DNA of 23,840 bases. Source: a virus. The notes below the pieces were generated by a model. The model saw only the letters and a program-made list of their open reading frames with translations, had not been told where the DNA came from and ran no database searches. This document shows, one piece after another, positions 1 to 8,765 of this stretch. Position 1 is the stretch's first letter. Each line of letters starts with the position of its first letter. The stretch is from positions 1 to 23,840 of IMG/VR virus record IMGVR_UViG_3300024518_004286; one strand, 5' to 3'. Position numbers and translations under genes: made by a program.

Positions 1-896
1 CTTGTACAACAAAAGTTGCGACGATTAAACCAAATTGGGCAACCAATCCTGCGGCCGATACGACGTATGAGATTCAAGGAGCCGATTCATCTATAGGCAC
101 TATTGAACATGACGATCAATCATCGAATGATCTTAAACATTTTGTAGATAGCGGTTACGACCGAGGATCGACTAAAATAAATGGTGTTATATTGGTTGAT
201 ACCACTACAACCAATACAGATATGGTGGCAACCAGTATTCACGCACAGCCGCTCGTACCTAATGATATTGATCTTGCCGATACTGTATCGGTGAGGATAG
301 GTTTTATGATAACTGATTCGTTGCTTCACTTACCATCTATCGATGAGATTACTCCGGGAACAATTGGTATTGATCGCAAGGCGATAGGAGGTACGTCATG
401 GTCTAATGTGGTCAACGATGCGGCGTGTTCCGAGTCAGCTGGTCTGATTTATTACGACGAGGTATTCGATAGCGGGTCTGGATATGCCGAAGGCGATAGT
501 ATTAGGATAGTCTTTAAGGATCAAAAGGTAGTTATTGGTGGGATTGATTATGTATTTGCCGATGCAACTGGCCGGATGTTCCAAACATCTATTAGGCAAA
601 CGATGCGCGGAACAGATGGTTCGGCTCCGCTAAAGAATACCGCTTTTGCAGATTTAGAATTTTTAATGGTTGACGAAACAGATTTTACTACCCCCGAAAC
701 AGGACTTACTGTTACCGGTCAGGTATCTAAAGATGGTGGAGCCTTTGGTGGCGTTGCTGGCTCGATAGCTGAAATTGGTAGTGGTATATATGCGATAGAT
801 GCTACAGCGGCGGATATGAACGCTGACTTACTGACGTTCAAGTTTTCGTCTGCGGGAGCTGCCGATACATTTGTTACAATTAAAACAGCATCATGA
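1..896 (+). CDS. Tail fibre/baseplate-like structural protein, 5' end missing
   Basis: The frame is open from position 3 to the TGA at 894-896, giving at least 297 residues, so the gene starts upstream of the window. A TTG at 192 could serve as a start, but the sequence before it has the same character (it includes IKPNWATNPAADTTYEIQGA), so I read the gene as truncated by the window edge. The C-terminal part, with phrases such as SKDGGAFGGVAGSIAEIGSG and TAADMNADLLTFKFSSAG, resembles a beta-rich domain I associate with phage tail-fibre and baseplate proteins; this is from memory of such families. It is rich in Thr, Asp, Ala and Gly with few Cys, as expected of an extracellular beta-structured protein. 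The next gene starts inside its stop codon, so it belongs to the same operon. The exact role is not recognised. Confidence 0.7.
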   Translation, partial: CTTKVATIKPNWATNPAADTTYEIQGADSSIGTIEHDDQSSNDLKHFVDSGYDRGSTKINGVILVDTTTTNTDMVATSIHAQPLVPNDIDLADTVSVRIGFMITDSLLHLPSIDEITPGTIGIDRKAIGGTSWSNVVNDAACSESAGLIYYDEVFDSGSGYAEGDSIRIVFKDQKVVIGGIDYVFADATGRMFQTSIRQTMRGTDGSAPLKNTAFADLEFLMVDETDFTTPETGLTVTGQVSKDGGAFGGVAGSIAEIGSGIYAIDATAADMNADLLTFKFSSAGAADTFVTIKTAS

Positions 897-1234
897 TAAT
901 ACATTGGCGTGGTAATCTCAATTCTGTACAAAATGCTGTTGGCTATATGATAGCGCCAACAATGCCAATGTTTTTTAGCGGGCCATCGGCAATAGTTCTT
1001 ACGCTGGACGTTGGTGACACTCTAGATATATTCGATTCGATTGTACCTGTAAGAGTTTTAACCCTTAGTGATGTATTGTCTATATCTGATTCCATGCGTA
1101 TGGATATTCCGAATTGGTTGAGGCGGGTTCGCATAGATAGCAATTTGTTTGAAGTAATTTTGTTGCGTACATCTGGTGCGCGCATGTATAAAGATGATAA
1201 TGTGTATTTTATTAAAATTCTAAAGGTTGACTAA
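893..1234 (+). CDS. Hypothetical 113-residue protein with SD-x-L-x-ISD repeats
   Basis: The ATG at 893 overlaps the preceding TGA in an ATGA arrangement, and the stop TAA (1232-1234) shares one base with the next ATG. Both ends are therefore fixed by translational coupling. The middle of the protein carries two short repeat-like phrases, VGDTLDIFDSI and LSDVLSISDSM, which recur in the larger protein at 2941-4326. The C-terminal half (from WLRRVRIDSN) looks like a compact beta domain. No family is recognised. Its position between adhesin-like genes suggests a small virion or fibre-assembly component, but that is inference. Confidence 0.65.
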   Translation: MIIHWRGNLNSVQNAVGYMIAPTMPMFFSGPSAIVLTLDVGDTLDIFDSIVPVRVLTLSDVLSISDSMRMDIPNWLRRVRIDSNLFEVILLRTSGARMYKDDNVYFIKILKVD

Positions 1235-1521
1235 TGGCTAAACATCCGGGGCAAGGCGTTACAATAAAATGGGAGCATCGCCAGAAAAGCGACGATGCTT
1301 TAATCGATGCAACTACTGTATCTATTGTAGTGAAAGATCCGTCCGATGTGACTCGCATCAATTATGATGTTGATAATTTAATTAACGAATCAGTGGGTGC
1401 TTACCGCTACACCTTTATAATCCCAGATGCAGTATTGTCTGGCAAGTGGTATGCGGAAATAACTGCTGGTATTGATCCGGATATAGATGTAAAACGTGCG
1501 TCTTTCGATGTAGAGGAATAG
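1234..1521 (+). CDS. Small Ig-like/beta-sandwich phage structural protein
   Basis: This 95-residue protein has the pattern of small Ig-like proteins in phage fibre and baseplate regions. An N-terminal strand (GVTIKWEHRQK) is followed by DATTVSIVVKDPSD, then VGAYRYTFIIPD and a final GKWYAEITAG strand pair. The order 'define a value, apply a term, produce a change' seen in BppU-like N-terminal domains is similar, though I cannot confirm homology. AAAGG at 1222-1226 is a suitable ribosome binding site, and the ATG overlaps the previous stop by one base. It is probably a virion component. Another reading is a small adaptor that joins fibre to baseplate. Confidence 0.65.
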   Translation: MAKHPGQGVTIKWEHRQKSDDALIDATTVSIVVKDPSDVTRINYDVDNLINESVGAYRYTFIIPDAVLSGKWYAEITAGIDPDIDVKRASFDVEE

Positions 1522-1523
1522 TA

Positions 1524-2231
1524 ATGCAAATAAAAAGTTTACAAGATGATAAAATACTTTCCATGCTAGAAGGGCAAGAGGAGTATGAGTTATATAAAGA
1601 AATGCTCTATCTTCGTAGTCAACTTATATCTCCACCCCCCTTTACAATACCATTCTTTTCTTGCGAGTCGCTAGATAAAGAAGGACGAGTTGAAGATAAG
1701 CGCGAAGGATTGATGCATACATGGCTTCGTAATTATTCTAATATGTTTGCGATGTTATGTTGTGGCTTAGAAGGGAGTTCTACTACTTTCGCGGCTGGTC
1801 ATGTTAACTCAAAAAATACAGCCGGGGTTGTTGCGGATAGTGGTGATGCAATTAGATTTGATGATATAGATGGTGCTTTTGGTGAAGATACTGTTGGTAT
1901 TGTTATTGGCAGAGGGGCAGCAGCGTATAGTTATGAAGATTTTGTATTAGATAGTTTGATTGATCACGGAACTGGTGCTAATCAAATGTTACATTATGAT
2001 ATGTTTGATCATGTTCAAACGTGGGATGGCGGTATTCGTCAATGGACTAGTGTTATGAAAAGATATTTTGTTAATCGATCTGGTGGTGCTATCGGAGTAA
2101 CAGAGGCAGGAATATTAAATAATAATCAAATTTTAATGTCGCGCGATGTTGTATCGCCTACAGTTAATATAGATAACGATAAAGCGTGTCGCGTTACCTA
2201 CACTACTGTAAGTGGCATCTGGCCAACGTAG
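1524..2231 (+). CDS. Phage fibre-associated protein, paralogue A of a tandem pair
   Basis: The protein has 235 residues. A helical, charged N-terminus (about residues 1-45) is followed by MHTWLRNYSN, the start of a domain shared with the next gene. The domain continues with VGIVIGRGAAAYSYEDFVL, then IDHGTGANQMLHYD, and ends with a strand-rich part containing VTEAGI and LMSRDV. I recall this pattern (W/F-V/L-R-N, then I-V-x-G-x-G-T, then EhGl and aRDV) from many phage hypothetical proteins encoded with tail fibres. No enzymatic motif is visible. AGAGGA at 1512-1517 sits 6 bases before the ATG. It is likely an adhesin or baseplate-decoration subunit; the function is inferred from context only. 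Confidence 0.7.
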   Translation: MQIKSLQDDKILSMLEGQEEYELYKEMLYLRSQLISPPPFTIPFFSCESLDKEGRVEDKREGLMHTWLRNYSNMFAMLCCGLEGSSTTFAAGHVNSKNTAGVVADSGDAIRFDDIDGAFGEDTVGIVIGRGAAAYSYEDFVLDSLIDHGTGANQMLHYDMFDHVQTWDGGIRQWTSVMKRYFVNRSGGAIGVTEAGILNNNQILMSRDVVSPTVNIDNDKACRVTYTTVSGIWPT

Positions 2232-2239
2232 GATAAATT

Positions 2240-2941
2240 ATGAATGACCTTCTCAAAGAAGAGCAAGAATTATTTAAGTACGAATCTGCTATTTACGAGA
2301 AGATGCGTAAAATAGCAGGTAAATTAAATACTCGCATAATAGAGCCAATAGTGAGAATCAAATTAGTTGATGGCAAATCTGGTGCAGTAAAGTTAGCGCG
2401 ACAGCATCATTCTCATTCTTTTGTGAGAAATATGTATGTGAATGTTACGATTGCTCCCACGCTCCAGGTTGAAGGTACGCTATACGCTGATGGTCACTTA
2501 CGAACATGGCGATTAGAAGATTCATTAGGGCAGTCGATAATTCAAGATCTTACTCCAGAATCATTAGGTGGTGGATTTTATGCTGCTGTGGACGATGATC
2601 ATCATGGAATATTGGTCGGCAGAGATGCAACGGCAGAAAGTTTTGATGATTTTGAACTAGGTAATTTGGTTACAGATGGAAGTGGCCCAAATCAATTAGA
2701 ATACATACAGATGACCAAGTCGGAGAGTTGGGTCGGCGGATCTAGTTATTACGAATCTACATGGACGCGGGCGCTTGATAATGGGTCTGGTTCGCCGGTA
2801 ACTATATATGAAACGGGATTATTTTATGATGATACTGGAATAAGTCATTTAATAACTCGCGATATCGATGCTGGCGGGGTTGCTGTGCCGGATGGCGATA
2901 GATTGTATGTTGAGTATGAAATAAGGACTAGTTTTCCATAA
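2240..2941 (+). CDS. Phage fibre-associated protein, paralogue B of a tandem pair
   Basis: The protein has 233 residues and matches its upstream neighbour in organisation: a charged helical N-terminus, HSFVRNMYVN in place of HTWLRN, HGILVGRDATAESFDDFELG in place of the VIGRGAAAYSYEDF stretch, TDGSGPNQLEYIQ in place of HGTGANQMLHYD, and TIYETGLFYDD and LITRDIDAG at the end. The two genes are therefore an old duplication that has diverged strongly. The C-terminal VPDGDRLYVEYEI strand is typical of this type of phage protein as I remember it. AGGA at 2230-2233 precedes the ATG by 6 bases, and the stop overlaps the next ATG (TAATG). A structural adhesin-like role is inferred. Confidence 0.7.
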   Translation: MNDLLKEEQELFKYESAIYEKMRKIAGKLNTRIIEPIVRIKLVDGKSGAVKLARQHHSHSFVRNMYVNVTIAPTLQVEGTLYADGHLRTWRLEDSLGQSIIQDLTPESLGGGFYAAVDDDHHGILVGRDATAESFDDFELGNLVTDGSGPNQLEYIQMTKSESWVGGSSYYESTWTRALDNGSGSPVTIYETGLFYDDTGISHLITRDIDAGGVAVPDGDRLYVEYEIRTSFP

Positions 2942-4326
2942 TGGCAGATGTATTTTGGTCTACATATCCAATAGTTCTCACATCCCCTCCCAAGCATAGT
3001 GCTCCGTTGGTTGTGGTGACCGAGCAAGATGTGGAAGTTAATATTTTCACCGCGCCAGGAAAGTCATCCATTGGTGATGCTGTTGATGAAGTGACACCGT
3101 CCGCCATAGCTGCTGGATTCTTTTACGATGGAGCATCTTTTACCGATTATACCACAGAGGCCAACGAAGCTACTGCTAATGATGTTTTTCTTTTGCACGA
3201 CGCAGCAGATTTTTTTTACATTGGCGAAGATGCTAATATAGATTGGATTACGTTTAATATTGGAACAGCCGGTACGGGTTCGGGATCGTTTACAATCGAG
3301 TACAGCACTTTAGCAGGATGGTCAATTCTTCCGGCCACGCATTATGCCAGTACGTTAAACAATTTCAAGACGGTAGGTTTTGTTGATGTATTTATTTCTG
3401 CTCCAGATGATTGGGATGATCAAGTAGTTGATGGTGAAACTAGAAGATGGATTAGATTTAATGGTGGCGGAGCGTACACTATCGATCCATTGGCTACTCA
3501 GATTTGGACTAACACTATCTCGACAAATAGATTTTTAACATCTTCGGATACATTTACATTATCCGATGTGTCTATATTGGAAGTAGGAAAGAATGCAGTT
3601 GATACTATTGCAGTAAATGAGTTTACAACTGGTTTTTATTTTACCGTTAGCACTGGAAGCGGTTTTGCCGATATTGTAGTAATTACTGATTCGATAAATA
3701 TTCCGCAGTCTTTAGAATTTAGCGATACCTTAACCATAGCAGAATTGTTCAGCACATTAAATGGGCCGCGTTTAATTGTTGCAGATATAGTTACTATTGC
3801 AGATTTAATTGCATTCGTATCTGTGCAGGGCGAGGCGCAAGATGAAATAGTAAATGCTTTGTTAGGCTATCAAGAGTATGGTAAAGAATGGATGGGATAT
3901 ATAGCTATAGGAACTGGCACGACTGCGGTGGATGAGCTGCGCGATGATCAACTCGAAGAAGAAATATACAGAAAAAAAGCTGATGTTTGGTCAGTCGGAA
4001 GCACTTGCTTTAGCAGGGCGGTTTTTGGACAGGATGAGCCTACTGGTGATGATTTATCTATAACTGAGATTGGTATATTTGCCGATGCGTCTGGTGGAAA
4101 TATGGGGCGTCGATGGGTTCTTGGTAATGCAGTTTCAAAAGATAATCTAGATGAGCTGCCGGTAGAGTGCAGGGTGGTATTTTTCCAGGGAACGATATTA
4201 GAATTTGATAATACTCTTGCAGAACTCGCATCGGTTGATGATGTAATATCTATGGCAATGGCTAGAGTTTCGGCATTATCGGATACCTTAGCTATTACTG
4301 ATGATGCAGATTTTGTGATTACATAA
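2941..4326 (+). CDS. Multi-domain tail fibre/adhesin-like protein
   Basis: The 461 residues fall into three parts. Residues about 45-195 form a beta-rich domain with FYIGEDANIDWITFNIG, GSGSFTIEYSTLAGW, DDWDDQ and ETRRWIRF; this resembles a carbohydrate-binding-like phage domain with W-x-Y and W-I-R signatures (from memory). Residues about 195-300 contain four short repeats of the type SDTFTLSD, SDTLTIAE, VADIVTIAD. From about 305 a C-terminal module (MGYIAIGTGTTAVDELRD, YRKKADVW, SITEIGIF, GRRWVL) matches the protein at 10244-10687 and, more distantly, the paralogues upstream. A last SDTLAITDD repeat closes the protein. No enzyme motif was seen. It is probably the main receptor-contacting or baseplate-attached protein of the cluster, by inference. 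Confidence 0.7.
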   Translation: MADVFWSTYPIVLTSPPKHSAPLVVVTEQDVEVNIFTAPGKSSIGDAVDEVTPSAIAAGFFYDGASFTDYTTEANEATANDVFLLHDAADFFYIGEDANIDWITFNIGTAGTGSGSFTIEYSTLAGWSILPATHYASTLNNFKTVGFVDVFISAPDDWDDQVVDGETRRWIRFNGGGAYTIDPLATQIWTNTISTNRFLTSSDTFTLSDVSILEVGKNAVDTIAVNEFTTGFYFTVSTGSGFADIVVITDSINIPQSLEFSDTLTIAELFSTLNGPRLIVADIVTIADLIAFVSVQGEAQDEIVNALLGYQEYGKEWMGYIAIGTGTTAVDELRDDQLEEEIYRKKADVWSVGSTCFSRAVFGQDEPTGDDLSITEIGIFADASGGNMGRRWVLGNAVSKDNLDELPVECRVVFFQGTILEFDNTLAELASVDDVISMAMARVSALSDTLAITDDADFVIT

Positions 4327-4341
4327 GTTGGGAGTCATACA

Positions 4342-6024
4342 ATGGGAATAGGTCGAGCAGAAACTGAGAAATTGAATAAATGGGTTGCAGAGATTTCGAT
4401 AGCTCGAACTATCAGAGAAGATTATGTTCGCAATTGGAACTACTACGAACAGATGTATGACGATAATTTGTGGGGTCTCGCTACCGGTAGGTTTGAGAAT
4501 GTTCGTCGTAGGTCAAGAATAAACAGTTACGATATGATTCCTCAAGTAAATATTATACAGCCTATCATAGAGAGTGTTCTTTCAAAAGTGCATGTTTTTT
4601 CTCCGGCATTTCAAGTTCAATCTGTTTTTAATGATCCGAGACAAAGATTTGCCGCTTTAGCCTGGGAATCATATGCAGATATACTGTACGAGCTTTTGGA
4701 TATAAATTCAAGTTCGGAAGAGATTATTATTGATGGTTTGTTGCTTGGCTCTGGTGTAAGCAAGATAGGTTATGCTGGTGATTTTGATAGCGAAGCATAT
4801 ACGTTGGGTGATTCCAGCATTAAAGAGCCTGTAATATTTAGTGATAATGTATTTATGGAAGATGTTGAAATACAGAATTTGTTAGTTGATTTTAGAGTTA
4901 AGAGATGGGGAGATAAACGTTGGATTGCGGAAGAAATTGTCAAGCCAGTCGATGAAGTTAAAGATAACGATTTGTACAGTAACACTAAAAATTTACAGGC
5001 TACAATTCATCCATCTAAAGATATTCCAGGTATAGCACGAAAAGATATTAATCGAGCGGATAAAGAAAGAGATTTAGTTAGGTTGGTAGAAATACACAAT
5101 CTTAAAGAAGGTAAAATAATTACTATTGCAGATGGTCACAATAGGATATTGCGAGAAGATGATGATTATGGCTATGATGTATACAATCAATTAACTTTTA
5201 GTAATTCACGACCTCGTAGAGTATGGGGAAAAAGTGTTACACAAACTGTTGAAGAGCACTCTGTATCATTATCGAAAATATATTATCATCTTTTAAGTCA
5301 TTCTAAGCGAACTGGCATAACTAAAATTTTAGTTGAAGCAAGCGCATTAACTCCAGCCGCTATTAGGCAATTAGAATCTGTAAAAGATGTAGAAATCGTT
5401 CCCGTTGATGGAGTTTCGCAAGGTTCGCCTGTTCAAGAATTAAAGTTTTCGGGGCCATCTGGAGATTTTTATGCTAATTTTCAACTTGTTGATTCTATTA
5501 TCAGACAGTCAAGTGGTGTGACACAGCAAGATAGAGGCAAGCATGAGCCTGGAGTTCGCACCGCTTTCGAGGCAGGATTACTCGAAGAGGGTTCGGATGA
5601 TAAAAACAACAGGCGCATCAAAAAACTCAATGAGTTTACCGCATCTGTTATGTCAAATATTTTACGAATAGCTAGTGATAATATTCCTATTGCGAAAATA
5701 GCAGAAGCTATTGGATTACCGGCACAATTTGCTCGGTTAATAACACCGTTTGATCAGATGTCGCTAAAAGTTAAGTTTGGATCTACCGCTGCTCAGGCAC
5801 AACAGCAAAAATTAAATCGAGTTATGACATTCACTCAGATTGCTACTCAATTAGGTTTACAAATCAATCCGCAAGTTGTTATGGAAATGATGAGTGATGC
5901 TCTTGGTTTGGAATTATGGGAAAATAATTTACTTATTCCTGGTGCGCCAGCAGGTAACCAACCGGGTGCGCCAGCACCGGCAAACATAACAGGAGGAGGG
6001 AACGATGCCGCTTTATCAGTATAG
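4342..6024 (+). CDS. Portal protein
   Basis: The protein has 560 residues, within the usual range for portals, which form the dodecameric ring at the capsid vertex through which DNA is packaged and released. The N-terminus has the common layout of a helical leader (VAEISIARTIREDYVRNWNY) followed by MIPQVNIIQPIIESV. Then come the mixed wing/stem region with SKIGYAGDFDSE and the late segment with GVTQQDRGKHEPG and RTAFEAGLLEEGSDDKNNRR, typical of the portal stem and clip. The C-terminal tail is Pro/Ala/Gly rich. GGGAG at 4330-4334 precedes the ATG by 7 bases. The gene order portal, zinc ribbon, scaffold, capsid supports the call. No terminase precedes it; adhesin genes take that place, which is unusual. 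Confidence 0.85.
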   Translation: MGIGRAETEKLNKWVAEISIARTIREDYVRNWNYYEQMYDDNLWGLATGRFENVRRRSRINSYDMIPQVNIIQPIIESVLSKVHVFSPAFQVQSVFNDPRQRFAALAWESYADILYELLDINSSSEEIIIDGLLLGSGVSKIGYAGDFDSEAYTLGDSSIKEPVIFSDNVFMEDVEIQNLLVDFRVKRWGDKRWIAEEIVKPVDEVKDNDLYSNTKNLQATIHPSKDIPGIARKDINRADKERDLVRLVEIHNLKEGKIITIADGHNRILREDDDYGYDVYNQLTFSNSRPRRVWGKSVTQTVEEHSVSLSKIYYHLLSHSKRTGITKILVEASALTPAAIRQLESVKDVEIVPVDGVSQGSPVQELKFSGPSGDFYANFQLVDSIIRQSSGVTQQDRGKHEPGVRTAFEAGLLEEGSDDKNNRRIKKLNEFTASVMSNILRIASDNIPIAKIAEAIGLPAQFARLITPFDQMSLKVKFGSTAAQAQQQKLNRVMTFTQIATQLGLQINPQVVMEMMSDALGLELWENNLLIPGAPAGNQPGAPAPANITGGGNDAALSV

Positions 6025-6478
6025 GTGTGAAATATGTGCAATTACTTGGGATGAATATAGATTTACTGTGGAAGGTAGAGCCGGATCGAATTGTCCTAAA
6101 TGTGGTGCTAGCGCAAAACGCGCACATGATCTTGAAGTTCCTTCCGTACGTTCTGATCTTGAGCCTCGTTTTGATCAATCGACCGGTGCATACATTACAT
6201 CACGAAAAGATTTACGAGAACAGCTGGCGTTACATAATGCTAGTTCTGATGAGTTGCCAACAAATAGTTATCCATCAGCCGGGAGATTATACGAGGAAGA
6301 GCGTAGAGAGTTATCCGATGCTGGGAGTTCGCTATTCGATAAACGACGCAAACCAGGATGGGGTAATCCGCCACAGTCTAATGGTGGTGGCGATGAGTTA
6401 GAAATTACCGTTGAGGGTAAAGCTGATTATCAGGAAATGCGAGATAATATTAAACTTCAACATGACGTTAAGCAATAG
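6005..6478 (+). CDS. FmdB-type zinc-ribbon phage protein
   Basis: The N-terminus MPLYQYRCEICAITWDEY carries C8-x2-C11 and C30-x2-C33 (NCPKCG), the treble-clef zinc ribbon of the FmdB/CxxC family. The phage version has a longer C-terminus (total 157 residues) with a DLEPRFDQSTGAYITSRKDL segment, which I recall beside portals in other phages. A strong AGGAGGG lies directly upstream of the ATG, inside the portal gene, and the two genes overlap by 20 bases. Its job is unknown. A structural or regulatory zinc protein made together with the portal is the simplest reading. Confidence 0.8.
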   Translation: MPLYQYRCEICAITWDEYRFTVEGRAGSNCPKCGASAKRAHDLEVPSVRSDLEPRFDQSTGAYITSRKDLREQLALHNASSDELPTNSYPSAGRLYEEERRELSDAGSSLFDKRRKPGWGNPPQSNGGGDELEITVEGKADYQEMRDNIKLQHDVKQ

Positions 6479-6493
6479 TATTGGAGGTGGACT

Positions 6494-6724
6494 GTGGATG
6501 TACCGGGAAAGCTTGTGATACCTATTGGAATTGTTTTTGCATTTCTTTTAGCGATAGTTTCTGGTATGTTATCGTGGCTAAGAGGCAGCAAGCATACCAA
6601 TATGTTAGCGATAGCAGAGGAAAGACAGAAATTATGCCACACCTGTTTGACTACACTAGCTATTGAATCGACAAAACAAACAACTTTGTTGGAGCAAATA
6701 GCAAATAGTTTACAAAGGAGATAA
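6494..6724 (+). CDS. Small single-pass membrane protein, GTG start
   Basis: The protein has 76 residues and starts at GTG 6494, with GGAGG at 6483-6487 at a 6-base spacing; no in-frame ATG fits. Residues about 7-28 (LVIPIGIVFAFLLAIVSGML) form one clear membrane segment. The rest is polar and helical, with a C-x2-C pair (KLCHTCL) and a coiled-coil-like end (TTLLEQIANSLQ). Its place between the zinc-ribbon gene and the scaffold gene makes a head-assembly or membrane-associated role possible. A holin-like role cannot be excluded from size and topology, but no endolysin lies nearby. Confidence 0.7.
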   Translation: MDVPGKLVIPIGIVFAFLLAIVSGMLSWLRGSKHTNMLAIAEERQKLCHTCLTTLAIESTKQTTLLEQIANSLQRR

Positions 6725-6728
6725 TTAA

Positions 6729-7661
6729 ATGTTTTTACCGTCGATAGGCATAATTATAAGTAGCCAAATCAATCCAGATGACTCTTCCGAAGAGCAACAA
6801 TTGGATGACGAGGTGGATGCTGAGCCATCAGAGCAATCGGAAAGCGACGATTCTGATGAAGAAGATGGATTCGCTGGTGTTACGTTAAAGGATATAGATA
6901 GAGATGATCTCACCCCGGAAATGCAAGTAGCGTATGATAATCTTGTAGAACAGCGCAATAATATGAACGCTGGATTTACGCAAGCGCGACAGAGTTCGGC
7001 GCAAAATGCAGCCGATGCTGAAAGATGGCAGATGATAGAGCAAGATCCGGTATTGGCTAAAGCTCTTAACGATGCGATCTATAGAAGGGATAATGGTGTG
7101 GCTGATGCTCGTGATGACAACCAGGAGCAAGAGCAGGAAGAGTTGCCAGACCAAGCGACTGATCCAGAAGGATATTTAGAGGCCATAATGGTTAGGGCTG
7201 CGAACAAAGCCTTAGATGCGAGGCTCCCAAGCTTGCAAGCAGAAATTGGAACTGTCTCTAATCATGTTAGAGGACAGCAAGTCAATCTTGAGTTTGCTAA
7301 CTTGGTAAATAAGTATCCTGCGGCAGAAAGTTTGGGGTTGGGTAAATTGAATGCAATTCGCAATCAATATACCCCAACTGGTGGCGGAGCTATGCCGCTC
7401 GAAAAGGCGTTTCATCTTGCCGCTATGGATGATCCTACATTGCTGGTTCAGGTCGATAAACCTGCCGCCGGTAAAACTTCTGTTCGCACTAAAGTCGAGA
7501 AACCATCCGGAGGGAAAACGGGTCGCGATGTGTTGGATTTGCCAGAAGGAATAGCAGGTTTACGAAAAGCAGCCAAAGCGAGCGAGGTAGATGGCGTATC
7601 CATGAGAGATAGATTGCGCGCGTCACTTGATAAAATACGCGTGAAGGGTGAGGCTACATAA
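6729..7661 (+). CDS. Capsid scaffolding protein (candidate)
   Basis: The protein has 310 residues and lies immediately before the major capsid gene, the usual place for a scaffold. After a short hydrophobic start, residues about 17-50 are very acidic (SSEEQQLDDEVDAE, SESDDSDEEDG). The middle is helical and Gln/Glu/Ala rich, with a charged EQEQEELPDQ linker. The C-terminus is basic (RTKVEKPSGGKTGR, then RLRASLDKIRVKGE), as expected of the helix-turn-helix-like scaffold end that binds capsid protein. No protease motif is seen. AGGAG at 6717-6721 sits 7 bases before the ATG. The call rests on position and composition, not on a conserved motif. Confidence 0.7.
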   Translation: MFLPSIGIIISSQINPDDSSEEQQLDDEVDAEPSEQSESDDSDEEDGFAGVTLKDIDRDDLTPEMQVAYDNLVEQRNNMNAGFTQARQSSAQNAADAERWQMIEQDPVLAKALNDAIYRRDNGVADARDDNQEQEQEELPDQATDPEGYLEAIMVRAANKALDARLPSLQAEIGTVSNHVRGQQVNLEFANLVNKYPAAESLGLGKLNAIRNQYTPTGGGAMPLEKAFHLAAMDDPTLLVQVDKPAAGKTSVRTKVEKPSGGKTGRDVLDLPEGIAGLRKAAKASEVDGVSMRDRLRASLDKIRVKGEAT

Positions 7662-7673
7662 GAAAGCGAGTTA

Positions 7674-8765
7674 ATGATGGCTAATAGAAACATTACAGAT
7701 CAATTAACCGATGAACGGGTTGCGCTTATGCTGGATGATATGTTGCCAACAATTTACAGCCAAGTAGAGCGCCAATCGGTTTTGCTTGGCGAGTTTGAAT
7801 CTACTCCCTACAAAGAAGAGCGTAACGGTGGGGCGAGAATACGAAGTCCACTGAGGACTGGCAAAAACACATCGTTCAAAACTTTCGGTCGTGGCGCGAC
7901 CATGACTCCTCAGATTTATCCATCTGCCATGTTTGCTTATTGGAACTATAAGCAGGGTGCGGGTGACATAATGATTGATTGGGTCGAAGAGCGCGAACAT
8001 GCTGGCGGCAATCAGGATAGTGTTGTTGAATTACTTACTCTTAGAATTGATGATCTTATCGATTCGGTTAGAGAAGAAATTAATACAATGCTTTGGAACT
8101 CTGCTGTTGGCAATGCTGGTATGGATATGAACGGATTGCAGTTGCTCGTACCAACTGATCCTCGTACCGGTATTATTGCTGGTCTCGATAGGGCTCTCAA
8201 TATTTGGTGGCGCAACACCTATTGGGATAACAACGCCAGTGGTTTTGCATACGGAAAGCCTCCGCACGATACAACTCTTGGCGCACCGGCGGCAGTAGGA
8301 GCTTTTGGCGATATCTCCGATGGTGCATCTGATGGGTTGAAGCGCATGGGTACGATGCTTAACAACTGCGCTCAAGGTGAAAATATGAGTGATTACTCTA
8401 TTATTACCGAGCAGTTTGTTTACGAACAATACGAAGCGTTGGCTCAACATGCGAAGAACTTTAGGATTGCGTATTCGCAAGATGATCGCATTGTAAAGTA
8501 TAATTTTGGAGGTGCATTATTTCGAGGCGTTCCGATACTGTTCGATACCGTGACCAATGGCGCGCCCTCTGGTCAAATGCGGTTTCTTAACAAGAAGTAT
8601 ATCAAACTAATAACCGATAGTCAAGCATGGTTCAAGTGGTCTGACGAAAAGTCACCAGTGAATCAGTTTACTAGGGTTAGATTTTTGATGTTGAGAGGTC
8701 AGCTTATACTTCTCAAGCCAGTTACTTGCGCTGTATTGCAGGGGATAACTGCATGGCAAGCGTAG
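7674..8765 (+). CDS. Major capsid protein (HK97-fold type)
   Basis: The protein has 363 residues. It has an N-arm, then a region with TPYKEERNGGARIRSPL, a spine-helix-like segment (SVVELLTLRIDDLIDSVREE) and the LWNSAVGNAGMDMNGLQLLV turn. A P-domain-like region follows with SDYSIITEQFVYEQYEALAQ, then NFGGALFRGVPILFD and a C-terminal strand pair (RFLMLRGQLILLKP). The late FRGVPIL/FD phrase is common in capsid proteins of this fold. Two adjacent ATG codons (7674 and 7677) are possible; the only purine-rich site, GCGAG at 7666-7670, favours the second. The scaffold precedes it and a hairpin follows it. Homology was not checked; the call is by pattern and context. Confidence 0.85.
   Translation: MMANRNITDQLTDERVALMLDDMLPTIYSQVERQSVLLGEFESTPYKEERNGGARIRSPLRTGKNTSFKTFGRGATMTPQIYPSAMFAYWNYKQGAGDIMIDWVEEREHAGGNQDSVVELLTLRIDDLIDSVREEINTMLWNSAVGNAGMDMNGLQLLVPTDPRTGIIAGLDRALNIWWRNTYWDNNASGFAYGKPPHDTTLGAPAAVGAFGDISDGASDGLKRMGTMLNNCAQGENMSDYSIITEQFVYEQYEALAQHAKNFRIAYSQDDRIVKYNFGGALFRGVPILFDTVTNGAPSGQMRFLNKKYIKLITDSQAWFKWSDEKSPVNQFTRVRFLMLRGQLILLKPVTCAVLQGITAWQA

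Noticed and set aside
192-896. TTG at 192 as the true start of the first gene
   Set aside because: The frame is open to the window edge and the upstream residues look like the same protein, so a truncated gene is the better reading.
6027-6401. 124-residue frame inside the zinc-ribbon gene
   Set aside because: It overlaps the zinc-ribbon gene fully, has no ribosome binding site and no recognisable features.
7674-7676. Firm choice between the two ATG codons of the capsid gene
   Set aside because: Both are possible; the ribosome binding site is weak, so the coordinate was kept but the doubt noted.
8031-8480. 149-residue minus-strand frame inside the capsid gene
   Set aside because: It is a complement of a strongly coding frame with no start signal; treated as a shadow.
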